6,178 nucleotides of DNA from Candidatus Latescibacterota bacterium (GTDB lineage: Bacteria > Latescibacterota > 4484-107). The translations under genes and the position numbers were made by a program. How positions within the stretch are numbered: position 1 is the first letter of the stretch; each line of letters begins with the position of its first letter. This document shows, piece after piece, positions 1 through 5,446 of this stretch. The notes beneath the pieces are model-generated. The model was not told the origin of the DNA and ran no database searches. It was given only the letters and a program-made list of their open reading frames with translations. The stretch is from NCBI GenBank assembly GCA_030613045.1, contig JAUWMS010000170.1, positions 1 through 6,178 on the forward strand, read 5' to 3'.

Positions 1-11
1 ACTCATAAGGT

Positions 12-29
12 AAAAAAAGAGCAGCGCTC
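12..29 (-). terminator. Possible weak terminator after nikR
   Basis: On the minus strand, GAGC-GCT-GCTC begins inside the nikR stop codon and is followed directly by seven T residues. The stem is only 4 bp, so this is a weak candidate for an intrinsic terminator. It implies that nikR may be transcribed alone. Confidence 0.35.
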
Positions 30-447
30 AGACCAACTCCTCCCCGATCGTCGTCATCGTCAGCTTCCCGTGCTTGACGCCTCTCGTGCTGATCAGCTTC
101 TCGGCGATCCGCCGGATCACGTTGGCCTTGCCTTTGACCACAGAGACCTCGAGACAATTGTGCGCGCTCAAATGCACGTGCATGGTGGAGACGATGGAGT
201 GCAGGTCCTGATGCTGTAACTCCGTGAGTCGCTCGCTCAACTCCCGGACTTCGTGATCGTACACGATGGTAATCGTTCCCACCGTCTCGTTCTCCCCCAA
301 CTCCCATTCCGTGTGCACCAAACGGTCCCGAATCAGGTCCCGGATCGCCTCCGACCGATTGGTATAGCCCTGCCGCGCGATCATGTCGTCGAACGTTTCC
401 AACAGATGGGGACTGATTGACACCCCGAACCGGATCATTTCTTCCAT
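28..447 (-). CDS. nikR: Nickel-responsive transcriptional regulator NikR
   Basis: NikR is a cytoplasmic tetrameric repressor that binds Ni(II) and then DNA, classically controlling nickel uptake genes. The 139-residue product has the full two-domain layout. Residues 4-45 form a ribbon-helix-helix domain (strand IRFGVSIS, then [11 protein letters not shown] at 28-38). Residues about 55-135 form the ACT-like metal domain. The four square-planar nickel ligands of E. coli NikR (His76, His87, His89, Cys95) align exactly with His79, His90, His92 and Cys98. The length is close to the 133 residues of E. coli NikR. The start at 447 is chosen because GAGGAG lies 7 nt upstream; a longer frame to 498 adds 17 residues without a comparable site. 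The recognition strand R-F-G-V-S resembles Helicobacter-type NikR more than E. coli (R-V-T-I-T), so a different operator is expected. No nickel transporter or enzyme gene is in view, so the targets are unknown. Confidence 0.95.
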   Translation of the reverse strand: MEEMIRFGVSISPHLLETFDDMIARQGYTNRSEAIRDLIRDRLVHTEWELGENETVGTITIVYDHEVRELSERLTELQHQDLHSIVSTMHVHLSAHNCLEVSVVKGKANVIRRIAEKLISTRGVKHGKLTMTTIGEELV

Positions 448-454
448 GGACGCG

Positions 455-460
455 CTCCTC
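455..460 (-). promoter_or_regulatory. Ribosome binding site of nikR
   Basis: The minus strand reads GAGGAG followed by 7 nt and then ATG at 447. This fixes the nikR start at 447 rather than at the upstream in-frame ATG at 498, which has no similar motif. Confidence 0.75.
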
Positions 461-517
461 TCAGCGCTTAGCCAGAAAGAGCACCATACATGTTTCACCC
501 TTCCTGGCGGAGGGTTT

Positions 518-545
518 CTTATGGTTTTATTACGTTTTTTGTAAA
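518..545 (-). promoter_or_regulatory. Candidate sigma70-type promoter of nikR
   Basis: The minus strand has TTTACA (545-540; 5 of 6 matches to the -35 consensus), a 16-nt spacer, and CATAAG (523-518; 4 of 6 matches to the -10). Transcription would start near 511 and give a leader of about 65 nt before the nikR ATG. The -35 lies inside an inverted repeat and next to a NikR-like half-site, which would suit autoregulation. The -10 is poor, so the call is tentative. Confidence 0.4.
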
Positions 546-553
546 CGTGTTAC
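532..553. promoter_or_regulatory. Candidate operator: inverted repeat and GTGTTAC half-site upstream of nikR
   Basis: ACGTTT (532-537) and AAACGT (543-548) form a perfect 6-bp inverted repeat around a 5-nt spacer. Overlapping it, 547-553 reads GTGTTAC, identical to one half of the palindromic NikR operator type known from deltaproteobacteria (GTGTTAC, 13-14 nt spacer, GTAACAC). The second half-site is not found at the expected spacing, so only the position over the nikR -35 and the exact half-site support this. Confidence 0.3.
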
Positions 554-560
554 TCCCATG

Positions 561-617
561 AAAAATAAAAACCCCCTCTGCTCAAAGAGGTCAAGCGGTT
601 TTTCAGAAGAGCAGGGG
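561..617 (-). terminator. Rho-independent terminator of the diguanylate cyclase gene
   Basis: On the minus strand downstream of the cyclase stop codon, a CCTCT/AGAGG stem with a 6-nt loop (590-575) leads through GGG into TTTTTATTTTT (571-561). A larger alternative stem pairs CTGCTC (614-609) with GAGCAG (583-578). Either fold followed by the T tract makes a convincing intrinsic terminator. It separates the cyclase transcript from nikR. Confidence 0.65.
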
Positions 618-659
618 AACCCGTTCGGGACGCCCGCCGGATGATCCGACGTGACCTCG

Positions 660-1730
660 TTATGGGACCGATGGGGTCTGGTGTTCTATGGACTCCGATC
701 CGACAAGCTCCCGAAAAGATTTAAGCTCGCCCGATTCCGCGTAGCCATGGACGGCGTTTCTTCCGGATCGCTTGGAGGCGTAAAGCGCATCGTCCGCAGC
801 CTTGTACAGCGCTTCCGCGGATTCCAAACGAGAGGGAAACGTAGCCACCCCAATAGAAACCGTCATCGGCAATTGTTTCACTTTGGCATATTCCATCCCA
901 TACTCATACACGGCCTCGCGGATCCGCTCGGCCCGCCTGAGGGCGTTGGCGTGATCGGCGCCGACCAAAAGAACGCCAAATTCGTCGCCCCCGTTGCGCG
1001 CCGCGATGTCGGAACCTCGCGTCGTCTTCTTGATGACGGTGGCAATTTTCTTGATGACATGGTCTCCCTCCAAATGGCCATATTGGTCGTTGTATTCCTT
1101 GAGATGGTCGAAGTCGAGGAGGATCAGGGAGACAGGGTTCAGATTACGTCGGGCCGGCTCGCTGCCTTTCGGGAATTTTCCGATCTCGTTTTTTAGGGAG
1201 AATTCAAAGAAGGCTTTGTTGTATAATCCGGTGAACCCATCCATCCAGGCTTTTCGGTCGCTTTCCTTTTTTTCGATCACTCTCGTCAGCAGCGCAGCCA
1301 GCAGCTCGTTTCTGAAGGGCTTGTCCAAATAGTAGAAAGCGCCCTCATTGATCGCCTGGACGATGGTATCCACTTCCGGGCCGTATCCGGAGATCATAAT
1401 GACCTCGGTTTCCGAGGTCATTTTTTTGATCTCCCGCAAAATCGCCAGCCCATGCTTTCTTTGAGGGGGCGTTCCTTTTTCAATGGGGATGTTTATGTCC
1501 AGCAAGATGATATCGTAATGCTGCTTGATCTTGCCTTGAACTTCCTTCAAACTCCCGGCAAGGTCAACCCGAAGTAAACGATGCGAGATTCTTTCCTGGA
1601 GAAAATCCGATCCCAATAGACTTTTGAGGTATTTGGCAAAAAGGGGATCGTCATCTACAATCAGAACGCGATACTCCCACTCGGCCGGTCTCAACGAGCT
1701 TTCGTCGGTCAATGGTTGTTGATCTGACAT
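660..1730 (-). CDS. Response regulator with GGDEF output domain (PleD-like diguanylate cyclase)
   Basis: This is a predicted cytoplasmic diguanylate cyclase that makes c-di-GMP from two GTP under phosphorelay control. Residues 20-145 of the 356 are a receiver domain: acidic pocket D26-D28, phospho-acceptor D78 (DIILLD), S114 as the conserved Thr/Ser, and K137 in YLDKPF. Residues about 160-330 are a GGDEF domain with the intact motif GGDEF at 247-251, metal ligand D206 (LILLDFD), and the allosteric inhibitory site RxxD (R238-D241) exactly 5 residues upstream. Catalysis with c-di-GMP feedback is therefore expected. Start 1730 is chosen for the GGAGAT site upstream; the open frame continues to 1874, but the added 48 residues are arginine-rich with no domain or good start site. 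No cognate histidine kinase is in view. GC of sampled stretches (43-50%) is below that of most neighbours. Confidence 0.93.
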   Translation of the reverse strand: MSDQQPLTDESSLRPAEWEYRVLIVDDDPLFAKYLKSLLGSDFLQERISHRLLRVDLAGSLKEVQGKIKQHYDIILLDINIPIEKGTPPQRKHGLAILREIKKMTSETEVIMISGYGPEVDTIVQAINEGAFYYLDKPFRNELLAALLTRVIEKKESDRKAWMDGFTGLYNKAFFEFSLKNEIGKFPKGSEPARRNLNPVSLILLDFDHLKEYNDQYGHLEGDHVIKKIATVIKKTTRGSDIAARNGGDEFGVLLVGADHANALRRAERIREAVYEYGMEYAKVKQLPMTVSIGVATFPSRLESAEALYKAADDALYASKRSGRNAVHGYAESGELKSFRELVGSESIEHQTPSVP

Positions 1731-1888
1731 AGGCAATCTCCATCGTGCAAAGCGCGTGGGAATACCCGGGAGATGCTCAGAGCGTGTCAGCGATCCAACG
1801 AGGGATTGTCCCTCCAAGAGCAGGAGGCGAATTTCGCCGAGTAAGTGGCGCCGGACTCTCCAAGACCGGGTCATACATACCCATAAAT
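1731..1888 (-). ncRNA. Structured 5' leader of the cyclase mRNA (unidentified, switch-like)
   Basis: The leader of about 158 nt between the predicted transcription start and the ATG at 1730 has clear folding potential. ACCCG and GGAGA (1871-1867 and 1861-1857) can pair with TCTCCCGGGT (1773-1764), giving 10 bp with a 5-nt bulge. This closes a domain holding hairpins at 1838-1826 (GGCGAA/TTCGCC) and 1814-1800 (GAGGGA/TCCCTC). The strand ATCTCC (1774-1769) can instead pair with the Shine-Dalgarno GGAGAT (1741-1736). It does not show the conserved blocks of GEMM c-di-GMP riboswitches that I would recognise. The frame happens to be open through the leader, so an N-terminal extension of the protein is the alternative. 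Confidence 0.3.
1736..1741 (-). promoter_or_regulatory. Ribosome binding site of the cyclase gene, with complementary leader strand
   Basis: The minus strand reads GGAGAT, 5 nt before the ATG at 1730. It decides the start over the in-frame ATG at 1874. The same hexamer is perfectly complementary to ATCTCC at 1774-1769 in the leader, so it could be sequestered. Confidence 0.65.
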
Positions 1889-1894
1889 GCTATT

Positions 1895-1923
1895 AAAATA
1901 ATTCATCTTCGGCGATTTGTCAA
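1895..1923 (-). promoter_or_regulatory. Strong sigma70-type promoter of the cyclase gene
   Basis: The minus strand carries a perfect TTGACA (1923-1918), a 17-nt spacer, and TATTTT (1900-1895), in an AT-rich stretch. It begins 12 bp after the stop codon of the acetyltransferase gene. Transcription would start near 1888, about 158 nt before the chosen cyclase start. The cyclase is therefore likely an independent transcription unit rather than the tail of the upstream genes. Confidence 0.75.
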
Positions 1924-1935
1924 GGATTTTTTGAC

Positions 1936-3171
1936 TTAGAATCCATCGTTCTCCCAGATAAAGGGGGTGCCTTGAGGGAACAAGGCACACAGGGGGCCGA
2001 CCAACCCCGGAGGAACGGTGACGTCCGATCCGGAAAGCAGTCTACGCGGATCGGCGTATCCCAACACCAATTTGGTGAGGAGGGATTGGGGCATCTCCAC
2101 CGTTGGCGATGTTCCACGATCCGAGGGTTTCACATCGAGCGCCCCCCGATCCATCGTCACATCCAACGCGCCGATGTCCGTGCACAAGGTAAACGCTCCC
2201 CGCCAATCTTTGAACTCCGAATGCTTCAGCCGTGCTTGCAACTCCGCCTTGAATTTCCAGAACAGTCCCTCTAAATCGAGGATCCGCATCATCCCGTCGC
2301 CGTCTTTGTGATAAGATACCTCCAGCGTGACGTCTTTTTCAAAACAGCATTGGGCCATCGGCACATCGGGAGGAAGGATCAGAGAGACCTCGCCGTGAAA
2401 GGAGGCTTTGTCCCGATTTCCCAGATCGTGCAGAATCGTCGAAAACACCGCATCGTTCCCACCCGCTACCTCATACAACGCAACCCGCTTGCCCTCTCTG
2501 ACGCAGAAGTACCCGAGCATCCGATCCGCCTCGTCGCACACCGCGTACCACTCGTCGAAATCCACGTAGGGCCAGCTCCACACGGCGCCTTTTCGATCAC
2601 GCTGCCAGAAGGCCTCCGACCGAACCACCGAGCACGTGCGACGCGCATTGTCCCTGGCATACATAGATGCCGCTTCGGGAAGCTCCTCCGGTTTGATCCC
2701 GCGAACAGAATGTTTCGCCTCGCATGCCATCGCACCCTTCGCGGCCATTTTGATCGAGAAGCGGCTCAGACACACCGAATAGCCGAATCGGGGATAGAAA
2801 TTCGGGATCCCGAAGAGCATGGACACGTCGAAGTGGTGCGCCCGCATATACGACAGCGCATCCCGCATCAACGCCTCCGAGTAGCCCCGCTTCCGATACG
2901 CCGGATGCGTGCACACGCCGCTGATGCCGCCCATGCGAACCACCGCGGATCCGATCCGCATCGGATGGTCCACGATCCGTACGTGCGCCACCACCTTCCC
3001 ATCCTCCTCCACCACGCGCGAATGCTCCCGTACGTAATGCGGCCCCGGCGCGTGCGACCGCTCGAACCGCTCCTGAAAAGCGAAGAAAGCATCGCCGCCG
3101 CGAAATACCTTCGCGGACCAGTCCGCAACCTGCCTGATTTCCTCCTCCGTCTGGATCGTGCGTAGCTTCAT
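1936..3171 (-). CDS. GNAT-family N-acetyltransferase, Eis-like
   Basis: This is a predicted acetyl-CoA-dependent acetyltransferase of the Eis-like group (N-terminal GNAT domain or domains plus a C-terminal sterol-carrier-like domain). The substrate cannot be read from sequence; Eis relatives acetylate amines, including aminoglycosides. Acetyl-CoA motif A is clear at 83-102, with VCTHP (86-90) followed by YRKRGYSEALM. The motif FYPRFGY (125-131) is typical of this group. A second GNAT-like part spans roughly 155-290, and the last ~110 residues (VTMDRGALDV, then PQSLLTKLVLGY) fit the SCP2-like domain. The length, 411 residues, is close to the 402 of M. tuberculosis Eis. The product ends in Phe, as Eis does, where the terminal carboxylate is catalytic. 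Start 3171 is the first good ATG before the MKLRTIQ strand, with a weak GGA 7 nt upstream. It is 81 bp downstream of the MarC-family gene, separated by a heptamer array. Confidence 0.88.
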   Translation of the reverse strand: MKLRTIQTEEEIRQVADWSAKVFRGGDAFFAFQERFERSHAPGPHYVREHSRVVEEDGKVVAHVRIVDHPMRIGSAVVRMGGISGVCTHPAYRKRGYSEALMRDALSYMRAHHFDVSMLFGIPNFYPRFGYSVCLSRFSIKMAAKGAMACEAKHSVRGIKPEELPEAASMYARDNARRTCSVVRSEAFWQRDRKGAVWSWPYVDFDEWYAVCDEADRMLGYFCVREGKRVALYEVAGGNDAVFSTILHDLGNRDKASFHGEVSLILPPDVPMAQCCFEKDVTLEVSYHKDGDGMMRILDLEGLFWKFKAELQARLKHSEFKDWRGAFTLCTDIGALDVTMDRGALDVKPSDRGTSPTVEMPQSLLTKLVLGYADPRRLLSGSDVTVPPGLVGPLCALFPQGTPFIWENDGF

Positions 3172-3188
3172 GCGCGTTCCAACCCTTC

Positions 3189-3250
3189 GTTGGTGATTGG
3201 TGATTGGTTTTCAATCCGCAATCCGCAATCCGCAATCTGAAATCGCAATC
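3189..3250. repeat. Heptamer array folding into a periodic hairpin
   Basis: CAATC recurs every 7 nt at 3212, 3219, 3226 and 3233 (unit CAATCCG), with degenerate units to 3250. On the other side of a TTTT turn, GATTG occurs at 3195 and 3202 (unit GATTGGT), with a partial third unit at 3189. The two arms pair in register: 3202-3206 with 3212-3216, and 3195-3199 with 3219-3223, with 2-nt internal loops. The array fills almost the whole gap between the MarC-family and acetyltransferase genes. Confidence 0.8.
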
Positions 3251-3252
3251 CC

Positions 3253-3855
3253 TCAGCGGCTTCCCAACGCCATCACGCCCTGGACGATAAAGCTCGTGGC
3301 AATGGCGGTCAGGATGATGCCCATCAACTTGGACAGCACCAGGGAGCCTCGCCGTCCGAGGAGGCGGCTCAAGGGGTGGATCTGCGATAGGATCACATAG
3401 ACCACGCTCAGTGTCAGTGTGGCGCTCATCAGCGCCACCGCGTAATTTTGAGGGAACGCGACTCGCTCCATCGTGAGCATAATCGTAGTGATCGCTCCGG
3501 GCCCCGCGAGCAGGGGACAGGCGATGGGGACGATGCCCACGTCGCGCGATTCCCCGGGCCGTTTCGGGAGAATCCCGAAGGTTTGATCCAGTGCGATGAT
3601 CAAAAGCATCAGTCCGCCGCCGATTCTGAGTTCGTTCAGACCGACGTCGAACAGTCCCAATATCTTCCTGCCCACCGTCGAGAAGATCACGAGGATGACG
3701 AAACTGACGAGCACGGCCGCGCGGATCGTTTTTTGCTGCTCCCGGTCGGGCATGTCCCGCAACAGGCCGGTGAAGATCGGCAGGCCGCCCAATGGGTCAA
3801 TGATGATAAACAGCGCCACCGAAGTTCGTGCGATCTCCGCGCAAAGTTCCCGCAT
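3253..3855 (-). CDS. MarC-family (UPF0056) integral membrane protein
   Basis: This is a 200-residue inner-membrane protein of the MarC family. Family members have a transporter-like fold but no firm substrate; despite the name, a role in multiple antibiotic resistance has not been upheld. About six hydrophobic segments can be seen, near residues 8-28, 44-64, 75-92, 109-128, 138-158 and 175-195. Family signatures are present: IDPLGGLPIF at 19-28, LRIGGGLMLL at 76-85, and PLLAGPGAITTIM at 114-126. The length matches the usual ~200 residues. The start is supported by GGAGG 7 nt upstream of the ATG at 3855. The remnant of a mutS 3' end finishes 52 bp upstream on the same strand, so this gene probably once followed mutS directly. 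No promoter is evident, so it may depend on read-through. Confidence 0.92.
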   Translation of the reverse strand: MRELCAEIARTSVALFIIIDPLGGLPIFTGLLRDMPDREQQKTIRAAVLVSFVILVIFSTVGRKILGLFDVGLNELRIGGGLMLLIIALDQTFGILPKRPGESRDVGIVPIACPLLAGPGAITTIMLTMERVAFPQNYAVALMSATLTLSVVYVILSQIHPLSRLLGRRGSLVLSKLMGIILTAIATSFIVQGVMALGSR

Positions 3856-3907
3856 CTTTTGTCCTCCGATTCGGCTGCTCTTGGATGACGGATAGTAAGG
3901 GCTCCGG

Positions 3908-4021
3908 TTACGCGCTTTTCTCCTTCAACCGCTCCTGCCAACGCGCGATCCAATTCAGCGTATCCAGCGGCGTCATGCCGGATATATCCGCCTTCCGAAT
4001 TTCCTCCACCACCGGATGCTC
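3908..4021 (-). pseudogene. Remnant 3' end of mutS (37 codons plus stop)
   Basis: Read on the minus strand, this gives [20 protein letters not shown], continuing through [17 protein letters not shown] to a TAA stop. It matches the end of the real mutS to the right, residue for residue: 33 aligned residues with 3 differences, then a more diverged last four. At the nucleotide level 99 of 114 bases match with no gap. No ATPase domain precedes it: upstream similarity is lost at about 4022, and the frame runs back 20 unrelated codons to the stop codon of the propeller gene. It lacks the clamp-binding motif and any start signal, so it is a broken gene end. Its position 52 bp before the MarC-family gene suggests it marks the old end of mutS. 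Confidence 0.9.
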
Positions 4022-4081
4022 GTTGTGCCCTGTATTTTTTGATGTTGAAGTCCGAACGCAAACACTCAGGCAGCAAAATAT

Positions 4082-5083
4082 CTACTCAGATCGAGGCGAC
4101 CACTTGACAACCTTCACACCAGCTTTGCTCGTGGCCAGATGATAAATGCTGCCCGCATCATCAATAACGAGGAACTTCTTTCTCTCAGTATAGTTACCCG
4201 TGAGCAGAGGTCCTGCTTTGGCCAATAGCTTCAGATCTGGGCTGTACTTGTATATGTATCGTACGCGCCCTTCGCTCTTCCCTCGATACCCTTGGTAGAG
4301 GCTGACGTAGAAATATACGTTGCCGTATCCATCCTCTGATTGGAAAATGACTACATCACGATACCCTTTGACATCGAAGGATATACGCTTTGAATTTCCA
4401 TGAACAGGTTCCGCCACATAGGTAATACGGTCTCCAGAATCAAGAATCTCCTTGTACCTGCGTTTCGACGTCCTCCCAATTAATCTTGGCTGCTCCTCAC
4501 GACTCAATGACTCCCTGGTCGCCTTATAGATTCGTTCTCCTCTTTTGCCAGCAACGGCCTTTGCCCGGCCCACCACTACTTTAGAGACACCAAGATAGAT
4601 TTCCCCGCCACGAGCGGTTATCCCTAACTCTACGGCTCTGTCCGGTCCCGGACCATACTCAATGCTCTCAATAGGAGTGCCATCGGGCGCATACTTACGA
4701 ACGGCATATCTATTCCCATCGTTCAGCCACACATTGCCTTCTTCATCCAGGCAGATCGAGCCGTCCCATTGCATTTCGACCGGAAAGCTCCTCAATAGCC
4801 TGCCCGTCCGGGCGAACACTTTGACCAGATGATGGACTGTATCCATAATATAGATAGTACCGTCCTTGTCCACATCAAACGCCACTGGACCACACCGAAG
4901 GCCTTCCGCATCTTCCGGCCCGTCCTTGGCGTATCCCATGTCCGAGGGCCCATCTCCCCAGGATAGGTCAAGCAGAACCTGGGACTCATACTGCTCCATC
5001 TCGGCTTGGGCAGTCGATCCCACCGCCATAATAAGCGCTATTGCAACAGCAAGAGCTCCTGATACGAACAGTTGTCTTCTCAT
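4082..5083 (-). CDS. Secreted NHL/six-bladed beta-propeller-like protein, function unknown
   Basis: The gene encodes 333 residues. The N-terminus (residues 1-27) is a classical signal peptide: RR, a hydrophobic core about 5-23, and cleavage likely after AQA, so the product is exported. The mature part shows propeller-type blades: residues 68-99 (FDVDKDGTIYIMD then LVKVFARTG), 109-140 (CLDEEGNVWLND then VRKYAPDG), 250-290 (EDGYGNVYFYV then IYKYSP), and 305-328 (VIDDAGSIYHLA). The D-x-x-G-x-I/V-Y pattern is typical of NHL-repeat and 6-bladed TolB-like proteins, which often bind ligands or proteins. The middle (150-245) is less regular. The start at 5083 is preferred because AAGGGGGT lies 8 nt upstream; an in-frame ATG at 5125 would put 14 extra, Phe/Lys-rich residues before the signal peptide. 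Its lower GC and position between the mutS ends mark it as probable acquired cargo. Confidence 0.75.
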   Translation of the reverse strand: MRRQLFVSGALAVAIALIMAVGSTAQAEMEQYESQVLLDLSWGDGPSDMGYAKDGPEDAEGLRCGPVAFDVDKDGTIYIMDTVHHLVKVFARTGRLLRSFPVEMQWDGSICLDEEGNVWLNDGNRYAVRKYAPDGTPIESIEYGPGPDRAVELGITARGGEIYLGVSKVVVGRAKAVAGKRGERIYKATRESLSREEQPRLIGRTSKRRYKEILDSGDRITYVAEPVHGNSKRISFDVKGYRDVVIFQSEDGYGNVYFYVSLYQGYRGKSEGRVRYIYKYSPDLKLLAKAGPLLTGNYTERKKFLVIDDAGSIYHLATSKAGVKVVKWSPRSE

Positions 5084-5091
5084 TTTACCAA

Positions 5092-5099
5092 ACCCCCTT
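5092..5099 (-). promoter_or_regulatory. Ribosome binding site of the propeller-protein gene
   Basis: The minus strand reads AAGGGGGT (7 of 8 matches to AAGGAGGT), 8 nt before the ATG at 5083. This supports the start that begins directly with the signal peptide, instead of the in-frame ATG at 5125, which has no such motif. Confidence 0.6.
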
Positions 5100-5277
5100 T
5101 TGTCAAAAAAAAAGGTCTTTTTCATCTATCGTGACAGATTTTCTAACCCTTTAGTCGCCAAGCAAATAGGGCAACGTCGCAACTTCCTGTCACCCTTTAT
5201 CTTATCGGCACGCTTTTTCAGTCCCTTGTCTTGCAGTAAATTACGAGTCCGCATTTCACGATGGATGAAAAAGACCC

Positions 5278-5319
5278 AAAAAAAATAGGCCGCATCCCGA
5301 AGAAAGGTTTCCGGACGGC
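5278..5319 (-). terminator. Candidate rho-independent terminator after mutS
   Basis: Just past the mutS stop, the minus strand has GCCG (5319-5316) pairing with CGGC (5292-5289), which can be extended by an interrupted TCC/GGGA pairing. CTA and eight T residues (5285-5278) follow. The stem is imperfect, but the T tract is good. It would separate mutS from the propeller gene. Confidence 0.45.
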
Positions 5320-5332
5320 GCTTCACGGAACT

Positions 5333-5446
5333 CTATACACCTTTCCCCTTCAACCGCTCCTGCCAGCGGGCGATGCAATTGAGCGCATCCAGCGGCGTCA
5401 TGCCGGATACATCCGCCTTCCGAATTTCTTCCACGACCGGGTGCTC
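5333..5446 (-). repeat. Direct repeat: functional copy of the mutS 3' end
   Basis: The last 37 codons and stop of mutS. They are repeated at 3908-4021, offset by exactly 1425 bp, in the same orientation and without indels. The longest perfect block is 23 nt (5387-5409 against 3962-3984). Confidence 0.92.

Larger units (their letters stand above)
4022..5332. mobile_element. Putative inserted segment between two mutS 3' ends
   Basis: This stretch lies between two directly repeated mutS 3' ends and contains one recognisable gene, a secreted propeller-like protein. Hand counts of 60-base blocks give about 45-47% GC in 4201-4260, 4321-4380 and 5161-5220, and 35% in 5101-5160. In mutS, the MarC-family gene and the acetyltransferase gene the blocks give about 60-68%. 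No transposase, integrase, terminal inverted repeat or short target duplication is visible. It fits foreign DNA brought in together with a mutS 3' end. Exact edges are uncertain, because one of the two mutS ends would itself belong to the incoming DNA. Confidence 0.55.

Noticed and set aside
651..1196. Plus-strand open frame opposite the GGDEF domain
   Set aside because: It is fully antisense to a conserved domain and has no recognisable motif.
1731..1874. N-terminal extension of the cyclase to the ATG at 1874
   Set aside because: The extension is Arg/Leu-rich, has no domain, lacks a good Shine-Dalgarno, and begins only about 14 nt after the predicted transcription start. The ATG at 1730 has GGAGAT.
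2308..3165. Long open frame of 285 codons on the plus strand opposite the acetyltransferase gene
   Set aside because: It lies entirely antisense to a gene with clear GNAT motifs, is His/Arg/Pro-rich as expected for a mirror frame in GC-rich DNA, and shows no domain.
3189..3250. CRISPR array
   Set aside because: The repeat unit is 7 nt with no spacers of uniform length, so it is a microsatellite rather than a CRISPR.
3687..4076. Minus-strand open frame crossing the mutS remnant and the start of the MarC-family gene
   Set aside because: It reads the remnant and the MarC-family gene in the wrong frame (Gly/Arg-rich run). The true frame of the remnant matches MutS.
5101..5106. TTGACA on the minus strand before the propeller gene as a -35 box
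   Set aside because: At 17 nt spacing the -10 position is ATGAGA, which overlaps the start codon of the gene. It is not a usable promoter.
5126..5326. Open frame of 66 codons between mutS and the propeller gene (minus strand, GTG start), with a CPIC motif, ending directly against the ATG at 5125
   Set aside because: It has only a weak GAG 4 nt before the GTG, spans the candidate mutS terminator and its A tract, has a Lys/Arg-rich composition without a recognisable domain, and resembles nothing I know. It could be a remnant, but there is no positive evidence.
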